Shown here: positions 1-7,825 of the stretch, one piece after another
How the letters are laid out: each line of letters opens with the position of its first letter
Numbering within the stretch: position 1 is the stretch's first letter
Assembly: GCA_046306335.1 (NCBI GenBank)
Contig: JBKDXM010000033.1
Span: 22,201 to 86,200 of the forward strand
DNA: 64,000 nt
Source: UBA2386 sp046306335
GTDB lineage: Bacteria > Planctomycetota > UBA1135 > UBA2386
Direction: 5' to 3'
The notes under the pieces: model-generated
Seen by the model: only the letters and a program-made list of their open reading frames with translations
The model's database searches: none
What the model was told of the DNA's origin: nothing
Made by a program: the position numbers and the translations under genes

Positions 1-34
1 GGCGGTCGAGTTCGAGTACGTCAAGTTCCACTGA
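1..34 (+). CDS. C-terminal end of an unidentified protein (cut by window start)
   Basis: An open frame entering from the left edge ends at TGA 32-34 with the residues AVEFEYVKFH. The tail is too short to assign. It is placed here because the frame is open to the edge and the next gene is on the same strand about 100 bases on. Function unknown. Confidence 0.4.
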   Translation, partial: AVEFEYVKFH

Positions 35-137
35 TCGGCCGGGTTCCACCGATCGGCCGGGATCGGCCGGCGAGCGATCGCCGGCCGCCGCGCGCGGCCC
101 CGACGCGGGCCGCGCCCCCTTTGCGCCTCACACAGCC

Positions 138-473
138 ATGAGCAATCGACTCTGCTACGTCTGCGAAGGCGGCGACTGCACCGAGAAGGGCGGCGGCGAG
201 CTCTTCGACCGGCTGCGCGACCTGATCAAGAAGTTCGACCCGGCCGAGGAGCGCATCAAGATCCGGCGCTACCCGTGCTTCGGCGCGTGCGACCAGGGCA
301 TCAACGTCACGCTGTACCCCGACAAGATCTTCTATAGCAAGGTGACGCTGGCCGACCTGCCGGAGATCGCCGCCCACATCGAGGGCAAGGGCCAGCCGGT
401 GACGCGACTCACGGGCAAGTGCCAGCCCGACGTCGAGCAGATCATCTGGGACATGCTCGACAGCCCGTACTGA
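138..473 (+). CDS. Small thioredoxin-like [2Fe-2S] ferredoxin
   Basis: A 111-residue protein with the spacing of the thioredoxin-fold [2Fe-2S] ferredoxin family. Cys9 and Cys14 lie in an N-terminal CYVCEGGDC segment, and Cys47 and Cys51 in a CFGAC segment. Such proteins carry one [2Fe-2S] cluster and act as electron carriers or as NuoE-like parts of larger oxidoreductases. No partner is adjacent; the NuoF homologue lies 6 kb away. The ATG at 138 fits the first conserved cysteines. Its stop faces the stop of the M14 peptidase 27 bases away, so the two genes are convergent. The fold is well supported by the cysteine pattern; the partner and substrate are unknown. Confidence 0.8.
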   Translation: MSNRLCYVCEGGDCTEKGGGELFDRLRDLIKKFDPAEERIKIRRYPCFGACDQGINVTLYPDKIFYSKVTLADLPEIAAHIEGKGQPVTRLTGKCQPDVEQIIWDMLDSPY

Positions 474-500
474 CCGGCGCGGCGGCGCCCCCGCCCCCGC

Positions 501-2321
501 TCACGGCGCGATCGTCACGCCGACCGGCTGGCTCCAGCACTTGATCGTGTGCTGCCACGCCGGATCGAGGGTGATGCCGGCGACGTAGGACGTCACGCCG
601 ATCAGCCACGTCTCGTTCGGGATCGTCAGCGTGCACTGCGCCTGATCGCCGGGACCGAGCGTCGTCCAGGTCGGCGCCAGGAACGGATTGCCGGTGAGGG
701 CCAGTTCGAGCAGGAAGTCGGCGTTCAGCGGCAGCGTGCGCTGCCCGCCGAGCGCGATGCCCGGCGCCGTGCCGAGCGACCAACCGAACAAGACCTGCTT
801 GCCGGCGTCGCCGGGCGAGCCGTAGGTGAAGACGACCTGCGTGCCGATGCTGCCTGAACCGGACTTGCTCAGCGTGGGCGTCGGCCCGGTCGGCTCCAGG
901 AACACGTCGAGGGCCGCGCCCTGGTCGAGCGCCGCGACCGTCACCGGCACGGTCTTGCTGGCGTGCCCCGGCGCGCTGAAGGTCACCGACCACGCGCCGG
1001 TCGGCAGCCACAGGCCGTAGCGGCCGTCGCGCGCGCGGCCCTTCGTCACCTCGCCGTGGTTGAGCACGGCGGGGCTGAACGTGATCGTCGCGGCGAGCGG
1101 CGCGCCACCCAACGCGCTGCGGACGTGGCCGCGGCGGGCCGGCATCCACTGCAGCAGCGCGTCGCGGACGCCGGGCCAGACGCGCGCCTCCTCGGTGACC
1201 GTCGCCGCGAACGCCGGCTGGAAGTCCGTCCCGACCTCGATCAGGTACGACAACGTGCCGCCGGACGAGTAGTGGTCCTCGGGGGCCTCGCCCGACGCCG
1301 ACGGATCGCGCGTGTCGTAGGCCATCGGCGCGCGCAGCCGATCGCCGTACGCCTGCTGGAAGGCCTGCATCGTCGGATGCACGTTCGCGCACGGCGCCCA
1401 CAGCCGCAGCACGTCCTGGCCGTAGCTGTGGAAGTCGAGGTAGACCTCGGGCCGCAGCCACGCGACGAGGTTGCGCAGCGTGACGGTCTCCGGCTCGCTG
1501 CCGGCCGCGGGCCCGCGGTAGGTGTCGGAACTCGCCGTCGCCGAGGCGCCGCAGAGCCCCCACAGGAACGGGTAGTTGCGGTTGAGGTCGACGCCGAAGC
1601 TGCCGCCGTTGTTGCGGCGGTTCTTGCGCCACAGGCTGTTGACGTTCCACACGTGGTGGACGCCGTCGGGATTGGCCATCGGCACGAACCACAGTTCGCG
1701 GCCGTCGACGAGCGCCTGGATCTGCGGATCGGTCGCGCGGTCGCCGAGGATGCGCTGCATCGCGCGCACCACCATGTGCGGCGAGTTGAGTTCGCGCGCG
1801 TGGTGCTGTGCTGCCAGCACGACCGCCGGCTCGTCCTCGTCGCTGGCGACGTTGTCGCTGACCTTCAGCGCGAAGACGCGGCGGCCCTCGTGCGTCAGCG
1901 CGCCGCCGGGCAGTGCGCTGAGGTCGACCTTGCGCGCGTACGCCGGGTAGGCGAGCACCAGAGCGTCGATCTCCGCCTCGATCTCGGCGACCGTGTAGTA
2001 GCTCGCGTCGGGATCGATGCCGGCGGCCAACTGCTCCTGCTCGACGAGGTGCCAGGGGCGGCCGTCGCTGACCAACGCCGCCTGCGGCGCGATCGCCAGC
2101 AGCAGCGGCACGGCCGCCGCGTCGGCGACGACGTCGACCGGCCCGGCCGCCGACGGCGCGCCACAGCACGCCCCGGCGACGTCGAAGTGCTGCTGCAGCA
2201 GCAGGCGCTGGCCCGGCGTCGGGTTGCGCACGAGGTAGCGCGCAGCCCCGCGTTGGGCGCTGGCGGTCGCCGCCAACGCGAGGAGGACCGCCGCGGGGAT
2301 CAGGGAGCGAGGGATGGGCAT
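501..2321 (-). CDS. Secreted M14 family zinc carboxypeptidase
   Basis: A 606-residue secreted peptidase. A signal peptide (residues 1-22, ending ATASA) fixes the start at the ATG at 2321 rather than at upstream in-frame codons. The M14 catalytic domain spans about 110-390: the zinc pair HxxE is H174-A-R-E177, the third ligand is H298 in DFHSY, and the catalytic Glu is E362 in YLIEVGTD. A carboxypeptidase-regulatory-like segment follows (about 400-480). The tail of about 120 residues is a Gly/Pro-rich beta domain typical of Planctomycetota secreted proteins. The protein probably trims C-terminal residues from peptides in the periplasm or outside the cell. An S46 dipeptidyl peptidase lies directly upstream on the same strand, which suggests shared protein scavenging. 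Confidence 0.9.
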   Translation of the reverse strand: MPIPRSLIPAAVLLALAATASAQRGAARYLVRNPTPGQRLLLQQHFDVAGACCGAPSAAGPVDVVADAAAVPLLLAIAPQAALVSDGRPWHLVEQEQLAAGIDPDASYYTVAEIEAEIDALVLAYPAYARKVDLSALPGGALTHEGRRVFALKVSDNVASDEDEPAVVLAAQHHARELNSPHMVVRAMQRILGDRATDPQIQALVDGRELWFVPMANPDGVHHVWNVNSLWRKNRRNNGGSFGVDLNRNYPFLWGLCGASATASSDTYRGPAAGSEPETVTLRNLVAWLRPEVYLDFHSYGQDVLRLWAPCANVHPTMQAFQQAYGDRLRAPMAYDTRDPSASGEAPEDHYSSGGTLSYLIEVGTDFQPAFAATVTEEARVWPGVRDALLQWMPARRGHVRSALGGAPLAATITFSPAVLNHGEVTKGRARDGRYGLWLPTGAWSVTFSAPGHASKTVPVTVAALDQGAALDVFLEPTGPTPTLSKSGSGSIGTQVVFTYGSPGDAGKQVLFGWSLGTAPGIALGGQRTLPLNADFLLELALTGNPFLAPTWTTLGPGDQAQCTLTIPNETWLIGVTSYVAGITLDPAWQHTIKCWSQPVGVTIAP

Positions 2322-2495
2322 GGCACGCACATTGTGCCATGCAGGCCGCCCGGCTGGCCCTGCAGGGTCGGCGCCGCCCGGGCCGCCGCCCCGCGGCACG
2401 CGCCCGGCGCGGCCCGGGTCGGCTGCCCGATCAGGCCATCCACGACGCGCGGGAACCGTTCAGGCTCCACCGGCGCGCGGCGACCTGCGCCGGCG

Positions 2496-4163
2496 TCACT
2501 TGCCGCCGGACAGTTCCTGGACCAGCGCCGCTTCCTCGTAGATCACGCGCAGCGACTCCAGCATGCCGGCCGTGTGCACGCCGACGCAGCGGTTGACGCG
2601 CTCGTCGAACCAGTAGTTGCCCGGCAGCGATTCGATGTTGCCGTCGAACACGAGGCCGACGACCTTGGCGTCGCGGTCGAGGATCGGGCTGCCCGAGTTG
2701 CCGCCGATGATGTCCGCCGTGCAGACGAAGTTGTACGGCGTGTCGAGGTTGAGCTTCGCCTTCTTGTCCGTCCACTGCTTGGGCAGGTCGTACGGATGCT
2801 TGTTGTCGAAGCCCTGGTTGCGCTCGAACAGGCCGTTGAGCGTCGTCTTCGGCGGCACCATCGTCGTGCCGGCCTCGTAACCCTTCACCGTGCCGAAGGC
2901 GAGGCGCAGCGTGAACGTCGCGTCCGGGTAGTTGGCCGTGCCGTAGACGTCGAAACGGGCCTGGTTGATCGTCGCCTTGGCCTCGGCGCAGGTCTTGACG
3001 CTGACCTCCTCGATCGCGGGCATCATCATCTGCAGGTTCGGCTTCTTGCCGAACTTCTCGCGCAGCTTGCCCATCTCGGCGGCGATGAAGTCGAACGCGG
3101 CCTTCACCGCGGGCTTGCCCGACTTCTGGATCAGATCCTCGTCGCGCGCCTTCATCTTGGCCATCATCTCGGCCGTCTGCAGGCCGACGAGGTGGCCTTC
3201 GAAGGCCTTGAGCGAGTTGCTGGCGCCGAAGTACTGGTCGCGCAGCTCGAAGGCCTTCTTCGGGTCCTTGTCCATCGCCTTCTTCATCGCGGCGACGCGG
3301 TTCTTCAGCAGCTTGACGATCTGCGGCACCGGCAGGTCGCGCTGGAACTCCATCTCGGCGTGCGTCAGCGAGCGCTCGGTGCTGCCCGGGTGGCCGGAGA
3401 CGAAGATCAGCTCGTCCGTCGCGGCGCCGTCGGCGTCGAACGGGAAGTAGAACTTCGAGCTGTCGATCGGCTTGCCGTCCTCGTAGACACGGAAGAACGC
3501 GCAGTCGAGGCAGTAGCGCGGGTAGGTGAAGTTGTCGAAGTCGCCGCCGTAGAACGCGACCTGCTTCTCGGGCGCGAACACGAGCCGCACGTCCTCGAAC
3601 ACGTGGTAGACGTAGATGCGGAACTGGTTGCCGTCGTACAACGTGACGAGGTCGGCGACGTGGTTCTTCTTGCCCTCGGCGGCGGCCTTGGTCATGCCCT
3701 CGACCTTCTCGCGCCACTCGTTGCCCTCAGGCGTCTTGTCAGCGGCCTTGAGCGCGACGACCTCGGACGTGACGTCCTTGATCTCGACCAGCTGGCGCAG
3801 CGTCAGCCCCTTGCCCGGGACTTCCTGGCCGTAGAGCCGCGCGCTGAAGCCCGGCTCGACCCAGTCCTTCTCCGGCGTCGAGACCGCCTGGATCGTCGTC
3901 AGCGCGACGTGGTGGTTGGTCATCACGAGGCCGTTGGGCGACACGAACGAGCCCGAGCCGCCGGTGTCGAAGCGCACGCTGCCCAGGCGCACGTGGTCGA
4001 GCCAGTCCTTGGTCGGCTCGAAGTTGTGCTTCTCCTTGAGGACCTGCAGCGGCAGGCCGTCGAACAGCCACATGCCCTCGTCGGGGCGGGCCATCGAGGC
4101 GGGGAACGTGGCGCCCAGCGCGACGAACGCGAGCGCGAACTTGGCGAACAGGATCGGATGCAT
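2496..4163 (-). CDS. S46 family serine peptidase (DPP7/DPP11-like)
   Basis: A 555-residue secreted dipeptidyl peptidase homologue. A hydrophobic signal segment (residues 5-22) supports the ATG at 4163. The chymotrypsin-like parts are visible: the His motif TNHHVAL near residue 84, and the Ser motif GGNSGSPILD with the nucleophile near residue 490, followed by VVGLVFDGN as in the family. S46 enzymes release dipeptides from the N-termini of oligopeptides in the periplasm. The helical insert near residues 200-330 is present, but the protein is shorter than the roughly 700 residues usual for DPP7/DPP11. Acidic versus hydrophobic P1 preference cannot be read from the sequence. It lies 174 bases upstream of the M14 peptidase on the same strand. 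Confidence 0.88.
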   Translation of the reverse strand: MHPILFAKFALAFVALGATFPASMARPDEGMWLFDGLPLQVLKEKHNFEPTKDWLDHVRLGSVRFDTGGSGSFVSPNGLVMTNHHVALTTIQAVSTPEKDWVEPGFSARLYGQEVPGKGLTLRQLVEIKDVTSEVVALKAADKTPEGNEWREKVEGMTKAAAEGKKNHVADLVTLYDGNQFRIYVYHVFEDVRLVFAPEKQVAFYGGDFDNFTYPRYCLDCAFFRVYEDGKPIDSSKFYFPFDADGAATDELIFVSGHPGSTERSLTHAEMEFQRDLPVPQIVKLLKNRVAAMKKAMDKDPKKAFELRDQYFGASNSLKAFEGHLVGLQTAEMMAKMKARDEDLIQKSGKPAVKAAFDFIAAEMGKLREKFGKKPNLQMMMPAIEEVSVKTCAEAKATINQARFDVYGTANYPDATFTLRLAFGTVKGYEAGTTMVPPKTTLNGLFERNQGFDNKHPYDLPKQWTDKKAKLNLDTPYNFVCTADIIGGNSGSPILDRDAKVVGLVFDGNIESLPGNYWFDERVNRCVGVHTAGMLESLRVIYEEAALVQELSGGK

Positions 4164-4354
4164 GATTGGCTCGGGAACAGTGGCCGGCGGTCGGCGGAGG
4201 GCCGGGCCGGCCGAAGCGCCGCTGTGGCCGGGTCGCGCGTGCGGCCTGTCGGCCGCGCGGCGCGGCACGACTGGGCGACGCATCGGGACGGGCGATCGTA
4301 GGGAGCCGGCCCCCGCATGTCACCGACGAGCCGCGCGCCGGCGGCCGGCGGCGC

Positions 4355-5461
4355 TCACTTCGCGGCAGCCAGCTTGCCAACCAGGCCCTTGGCGACTTCG
4401 GTCGCCGCGTCGCCGTCGTGGCCGCGGTAGTGGATGCGGCCCTCACCGTCGAGCACCACGATCGTCGGCCAGCCCTGGATCGCCCAGGCCTTGGGGATCG
4501 GACCGCGCGTGCCATCGGGTCCGGCGTGGAAGCTGCGCCAATTGAGCTGGTTGTCGGCGACCGCCTTCTTGGCGCGCGCGATGTCCTTGTCGCTGTTGAC
4601 GCCGATCAGGGCGAACGGCTTGTCCTTCATCTCATCCACGAGCGACCGCTCGTGCGGGTACATGGCCCGGCAGGGGCCTCACCAGTCGCCCCAGAAGTCG
4701 AGGAAGACCACCTTGCCGCGGTAGTCGGAGAGCTTGAAGGCGACGCCGTCGAGGTCCGTGCCCTCGATGTCCGGCGCGACGACGCCGACGCCGAACTTCT
4801 CGCGCGTGTCGATGGCCTCGCGGATGCGGTCCTTGAGGTCCGCGTTGCTGGCGAGTTCGACGATCTTGGTCAACTCGCTCTTCGCGCCCTGGTAGAGGTC
4901 CGACTCGCGGTCCGCAGTCTCGATCGTCTTCTCGTGCTTGGCGAACACCGCCCAGCCGCGCACGTCGGCATTCGCGCTCTTGGCGAACTTCTCGGCGATC
5001 GCCGGGGCCTTCTCCTCGCCGACGATGCGCGGCAAGAAGCCGATCAGGCTGCCGATCTGCGCCGTGGCCGGGTGGTCGGCGAACTTCTCGCCGAGGAGCG
5101 CCAGCGCGTCGGCCGCGCCGGCGCGGTCGGCGCCGACCGCAAGCAGGAGGAACGGCACGGCGTCGTCGCCGTCGGTCATCTCCTTGGCGGCGGCGAGCGC
5201 CTGCTTGCCGATCGCGCTGGTGTCGGGGCGCATCGGCATCGCCGGCGCCGGCTTGCCGTCTTTCTTGGCGGCTTCGGCCTCGGCCGCCATGGCCTTGACC
5301 TTCGCCATCCACTCGTCGCTCAGCTTCGTCTGCTCGGCCTGCAGCGCGGCGTACCGCTCGGCCGCGGCCGGACTCTTCGGCGTCGGCTGCGGCGGCCGCT
5401 GCTGCGCCGCGAGGGTCGCCGCGAGCAACAGCGGCAGCGCCCACTTCGTGATCGTTCGCAT
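4355..5461 (-). CDS. TlpA-like thioredoxin-fold selenoprotein (in-frame UGA as Sec)
   Basis: A 368-residue exported protein read through an in-frame UGA. The start ATG at 5461 has an SD-like GGAG five bases upstream and begins a signal peptide (residues 1-20, ending LAAQ). Residues 25-235 are helical and of unknown function; about 240-368 are a TlpA/redoxin domain. The resistant UGA at 4681-4679 is codon 261, exactly where the first Cys of the thioredoxin motif belongs: the protein reads DFWGDW-UGA-GPCRAMYP. The frame continues without a gap to the cis-Pro motif GWPTIVV and a normal TGA at 4357-4355. This predicts a Sec261/Cys264 redox pair acting outside the cytoplasm. A bSECIS-type hairpin lies at 4637-4654. 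The alternative is a single-base error or mutation of a TGC/TGT codon. Confidence 0.85.
4637..4654 (-). promoter_or_regulatory. Candidate bacterial SECIS hairpin
   Basis: On the coding strand, 31 bases after the UGA, CACGAGC and GCTCGTG pair perfectly (7 bp) around the tetraloop GGTC. Bacterial SECIS elements are stem-loops shortly downstream of the UGA with a G in the first two loop positions; E. coli fdhF also shows GGUC. A weaker 4-bp stem with a GU-containing loop lies closer to the UGA and could be an alternative. Confidence 0.7.
4679..4681 (-). other. Selenocysteine UGA codon of the TlpA-like protein
   Basis: The codon for residue 261, between Trp260 and Gly262-Pro-Cys264. Every codon on both sides encodes conserved thioredoxin-fold sequence in the same frame, so a frameshift is not needed to explain the interruption. 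Confidence 0.8.
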
Positions 5462-5612
5462 CGGGTCTCCGGGGGTTGGACGCGGCGCAACCTGCGCCGC
5501 GCTCCGGATCATGCCGCGCCCGCACCGCCGGCGGCACGGGCCAGCGTCCCGTTCGTGTCGCGGCGCGGGCGCAGGGCGGATCCCGCGCGTGCGGCGACGG
5601 CCGCGCCGCGGC

Positions 5613-5618
5613 TAGAGT
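5613..5618 (+). promoter_or_regulatory. Probable -10 element (TAGAGT), leaderless start
   Basis: TAGAGT lies 6 bases before the ATG of the potassium channel gene. With that spacing transcription would begin at or next to the start codon. Confidence 0.5.
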
Positions 5619-5624
5619 CCGGCG

Positions 5625-6452
5625 ATGACCGCGCGCGCCGCCGTGCATCGCCTGCTCGAAGCCTCGCCGCCGACGCGAGCGGCGGCCGCGTTGCGGGCAG
5701 CGCTCGCCGGCCTGATCGTGATCAACGTCGCCGCCGTCGTCGCCGACTCGGTGCGCGACGTGCACGCCGTCGCGCTGCAGTGGCTGCGCGCGATCGAGTG
5801 GGTCTCCGTCACCGTCTTCAGCGCCGAGTACCTGCTGCGGCTGTGGGTCGCGCCGGAGCAACCGCGCTTCGGCCGACCGTTCGGCCGGGTGCGCTGGGCA
5901 CTGACGCCGTCGGCGCTGGTCGACCTGCTCGCCGTGCTGCCGAGCCTGTTGGCGATGGCGTCGCTCGACCTGCGCACGCTGCGGCTCGTGCGCTTGGCGC
6001 GGCTGTTCCGCATCGCCAAGCTCGGCCGCTACAGCCTCGCCGTGCAGACGCTGTTCGCGGTGCTGCGCAGCAAGGCCGCCGACCTGCTGTCGCTGCTGTT
6101 CGTCCTCGTGATCCTGCTCGTCGTCACCTCGACGCTGATGTTCCACCTCGAGGGCGAGGCGCAGCCGAACGTCTTCACCAGCATCCCGGCGACGATGTGG
6201 TGGGGCATCGTCACGCTGACGACGATCGGCTATGGCGACATGGCGCCGGTGACCGCCGCCGGACGCGCGCTCGGCGGCGTGGTCGCCGTGCTGGGAATCG
6301 GCATGTTCGCGCTGCCGGCCGGCCTGCTCGGCGCCGCGTTCGTCGACGAACTCGGCAAGCTGCGCGCGGCGCGGCACGGCGACGGTCACGCCGCCGGTGA
6401 GCACGGCGGCGGCGCGCACTGCCCGCACTGCGGCAAGGCGCTGGAACCGTAG
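5625..6452 (+). CDS. Voltage-gated-type potassium channel with C-terminal zinc-ribbon tail
   Basis: A 275-residue inner-membrane protein with six transmembrane segments. S1-S3 span about 25-110. S4 carries repeated arginines (RTLRLVRLARLFR, about 117-129). S5, the pore loop with the K+ selectivity filter TTIGYGD (199-205), and S6 follow. The architecture is that of KvAP/Kch-type tetrameric channels. The last 30 residues are His/Gly-rich and end in HCPHCGKALEP, a CxxC knuckle (C266, C269) that looks like half of a zinc ribbon and may bind metal or join subunits. It is transcribed divergently from the selenoprotein gene; no regulatory RCK domain is present. Confidence 0.9.
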   Translation: MTARAAVHRLLEASPPTRAAAALRAALAGLIVINVAAVVADSVRDVHAVALQWLRAIEWVSVTVFSAEYLLRLWVAPEQPRFGRPFGRVRWALTPSALVDLLAVLPSLLAMASLDLRTLRLVRLARLFRIAKLGRYSLAVQTLFAVLRSKAADLLSLLFVLVILLVVTSTLMFHLEGEAQPNVFTSIPATMWWGIVTLTTIGYGDMAPVTAAGRALGGVVAVLGIGMFALPAGLLGAAFVDELGKLRAARHGDGHAAGEHGGGAHCPHCGKALEP

Positions 6453-6579
6453 CCGCCGCACGGTCGGTGACGACAGCGCCGACGATGGTGCCGAGGAACG
6501 CGGCGCGGCGCGGCGCGATCGCTGACGGCGCGCACCGCGCCGGCCGCGACCGCGCGATGGAACGCCGCCGCCGCGCCCC

Positions 6580-6585
6580 TACCAT
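6580..6585 (+). promoter_or_regulatory. Probable -10 element (TACCAT), leaderless start
   Basis: TACCAT is 7 bases before the GTG at 6593 and is one reason to prefer that GTG as the start of the NuoF-like gene. Confidence 0.45.
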
Positions 6586-6592
6586 CCGCGCC

Positions 6593-7825
6593 GTGCATCC
6601 GAACCTGCTGCTGCCCGCGCGCGCGTCGACGGGCCCTGAATCGCTCGCCGAGTACCGCGCCCGCGGCGGCTACGACGGCCTCGCGACCGCGGGTGCCCGT
6701 GGCGCGGCATGGCTGCGCGGCGAGGTCGCCACGGCGCAGCTGCGCGGCCGCGGCGGCGCGTCGTTCCCGACGGCGCGCAAGTGGGAACTGGCCGCCAACG
6801 CCGCCGGCGACGAGAAGTTCGTCGTCGGCAACGGCGGCGAGCACGAGCCCGGCAGCGACAAGGACAAGGTCCTGGTCGCGCGCCATCCGCACGCCGTGCT
6901 CGAAGGCCTGCTGCTCGCCGGCCTCGCCACCGGCGCCAGCAAGGGCTGGATCTACCTGATCGAGGACATGCACGGCCCGCGCGGTTCGATCGAGCAGGCG
7001 ATCGCCGAGGCGCAGGCCGCCGGGCTGCTGCCGTTCCCGGTCGCGGTGCACCTCGGCCCCACCACCTACGTCGCCGGCGAGGAGACCGCCGCGCTCAACG
7101 CCATCGAGGGCAAGCCGGCGAAGCCGCGCAAGAAGCCGCCGTTCCCGGGCGACGCCGGCCTGTTCGGCAAGCCGACGACGGTCAACAACGTCGAGACGCT
7201 GGCGCACGTGGCCTGGATCGCGCGCCACGGCGGCGCCGCGTTCGCCGCGATCGGCACCGCCGAGAGCAAGGGCACGCTGTTGTTCACGCTGCCCGATGGC
7301 GTGCAGCGCCCCGGCGTGCACGAAGCGCCGTTCGGCGTCACCTACCGCCAGCTGATCGAGCAGGTCGGCGGCGGCCTGCAGGACGGCCGGACGGTGCGCG
7401 GCGTGCTGCCGGCGATGTCGAGCGGCTTCCTCGGCGCGGACGCGCTCGACGTGCCGATCGCCTACGAGACGCTGCGGCCGCTCGGCAGCTCGCCGGGGTG
7501 CGGCGGCGTGCGCATCGTCGACGACCGCACCGACGTCGTCGCGCTGGCGGTCGAGATCGCCGAGTTCTTCATGCGCGAGCAGTGTGGCCAGTGCCCGCCG
7601 TGCCGCATGGAGACCAACCAGTTCGTGCACATCCTCAAGGCCGTGCAGCAGCACAAGGGCCCGGGCTACGACGACAAGGTCCGCAAGCTCGCCGAGTTCT
7701 CGCGCAAGAAGGGCTTTTGCTCGCTGATCGAGATGGCGGCCGCCCCCGTCGTCAGCGCGCTCAGCGTCTTCGCCGCCGACTTCGCGGCCGCGGCCGGTCC
7801 TGGCCAGCCGGGCGGCGCGTCGTGA
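6593..7825 (+). CDS. nuoF: NADH dehydrogenase NuoF-like flavoprotein (orphan)
   Basis: A 410-residue homologue of the 51-kDa NADH-binding subunit of complex I and related hydrogenases or formate dehydrogenases. The FMN motif GRGGASFPT (52-60), the NADH region NGGEHEPGSDKD and YVAGEETAALNAIEG are intact. The N3 cluster ligands are C331, C334, C337 (CGQCPPC) and C376, with the normal 39-residue spacing. The start is taken as GTG 6593; in-frame ATG codons at 6467 and 6557 would add an unconserved Arg-rich leader. No other nuo gene is present, so it may work with a separate NuoE-like protein. Its stop overlaps the next start (GTGA). Confidence 0.88.
   Translation: MHPNLLLPARASTGPESLAEYRARGGYDGLATAGARGAAWLRGEVATAQLRGRGGASFPTARKWELAANAAGDEKFVVGNGGEHEPGSDKDKVLVARHPHAVLEGLLLAGLATGASKGWIYLIEDMHGPRGSIEQAIAEAQAAGLLPFPVAVHLGPTTYVAGEETAALNAIEGKPAKPRKKPPFPGDAGLFGKPTTVNNVETLAHVAWIARHGGAAFAAIGTAESKGTLLFTLPDGVQRPGVHEAPFGVTYRQLIEQVGGGLQDGRTVRGVLPAMSSGFLGADALDVPIAYETLRPLGSSPGCGGVRIVDDRTDVVALAVEIAEFFMREQCGQCPPCRMETNQFVHILKAVQQHKGPGYDDKVRKLAEFSRKKGFCSLIEMAAAPVVSALSVFAADFAAAAGPGQPGGAS

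Noticed and set aside
963..4301. An 1112-codon open frame on the plus strand
   Set aside because: Antisense to the M14 and S46 peptidase genes, whose catalytic motifs are complete. No motif in the long frame.
4355..5512. Two separate genes (4355-4663 and 4679-5512) or a frameshifted pseudogene
   Set aside because: Both parts are in the same frame, separated only by UGA plus five codons that complete the thioredoxin motif, and a SECIS-type hairpin is present. A one-base error cannot be wholly excluded.
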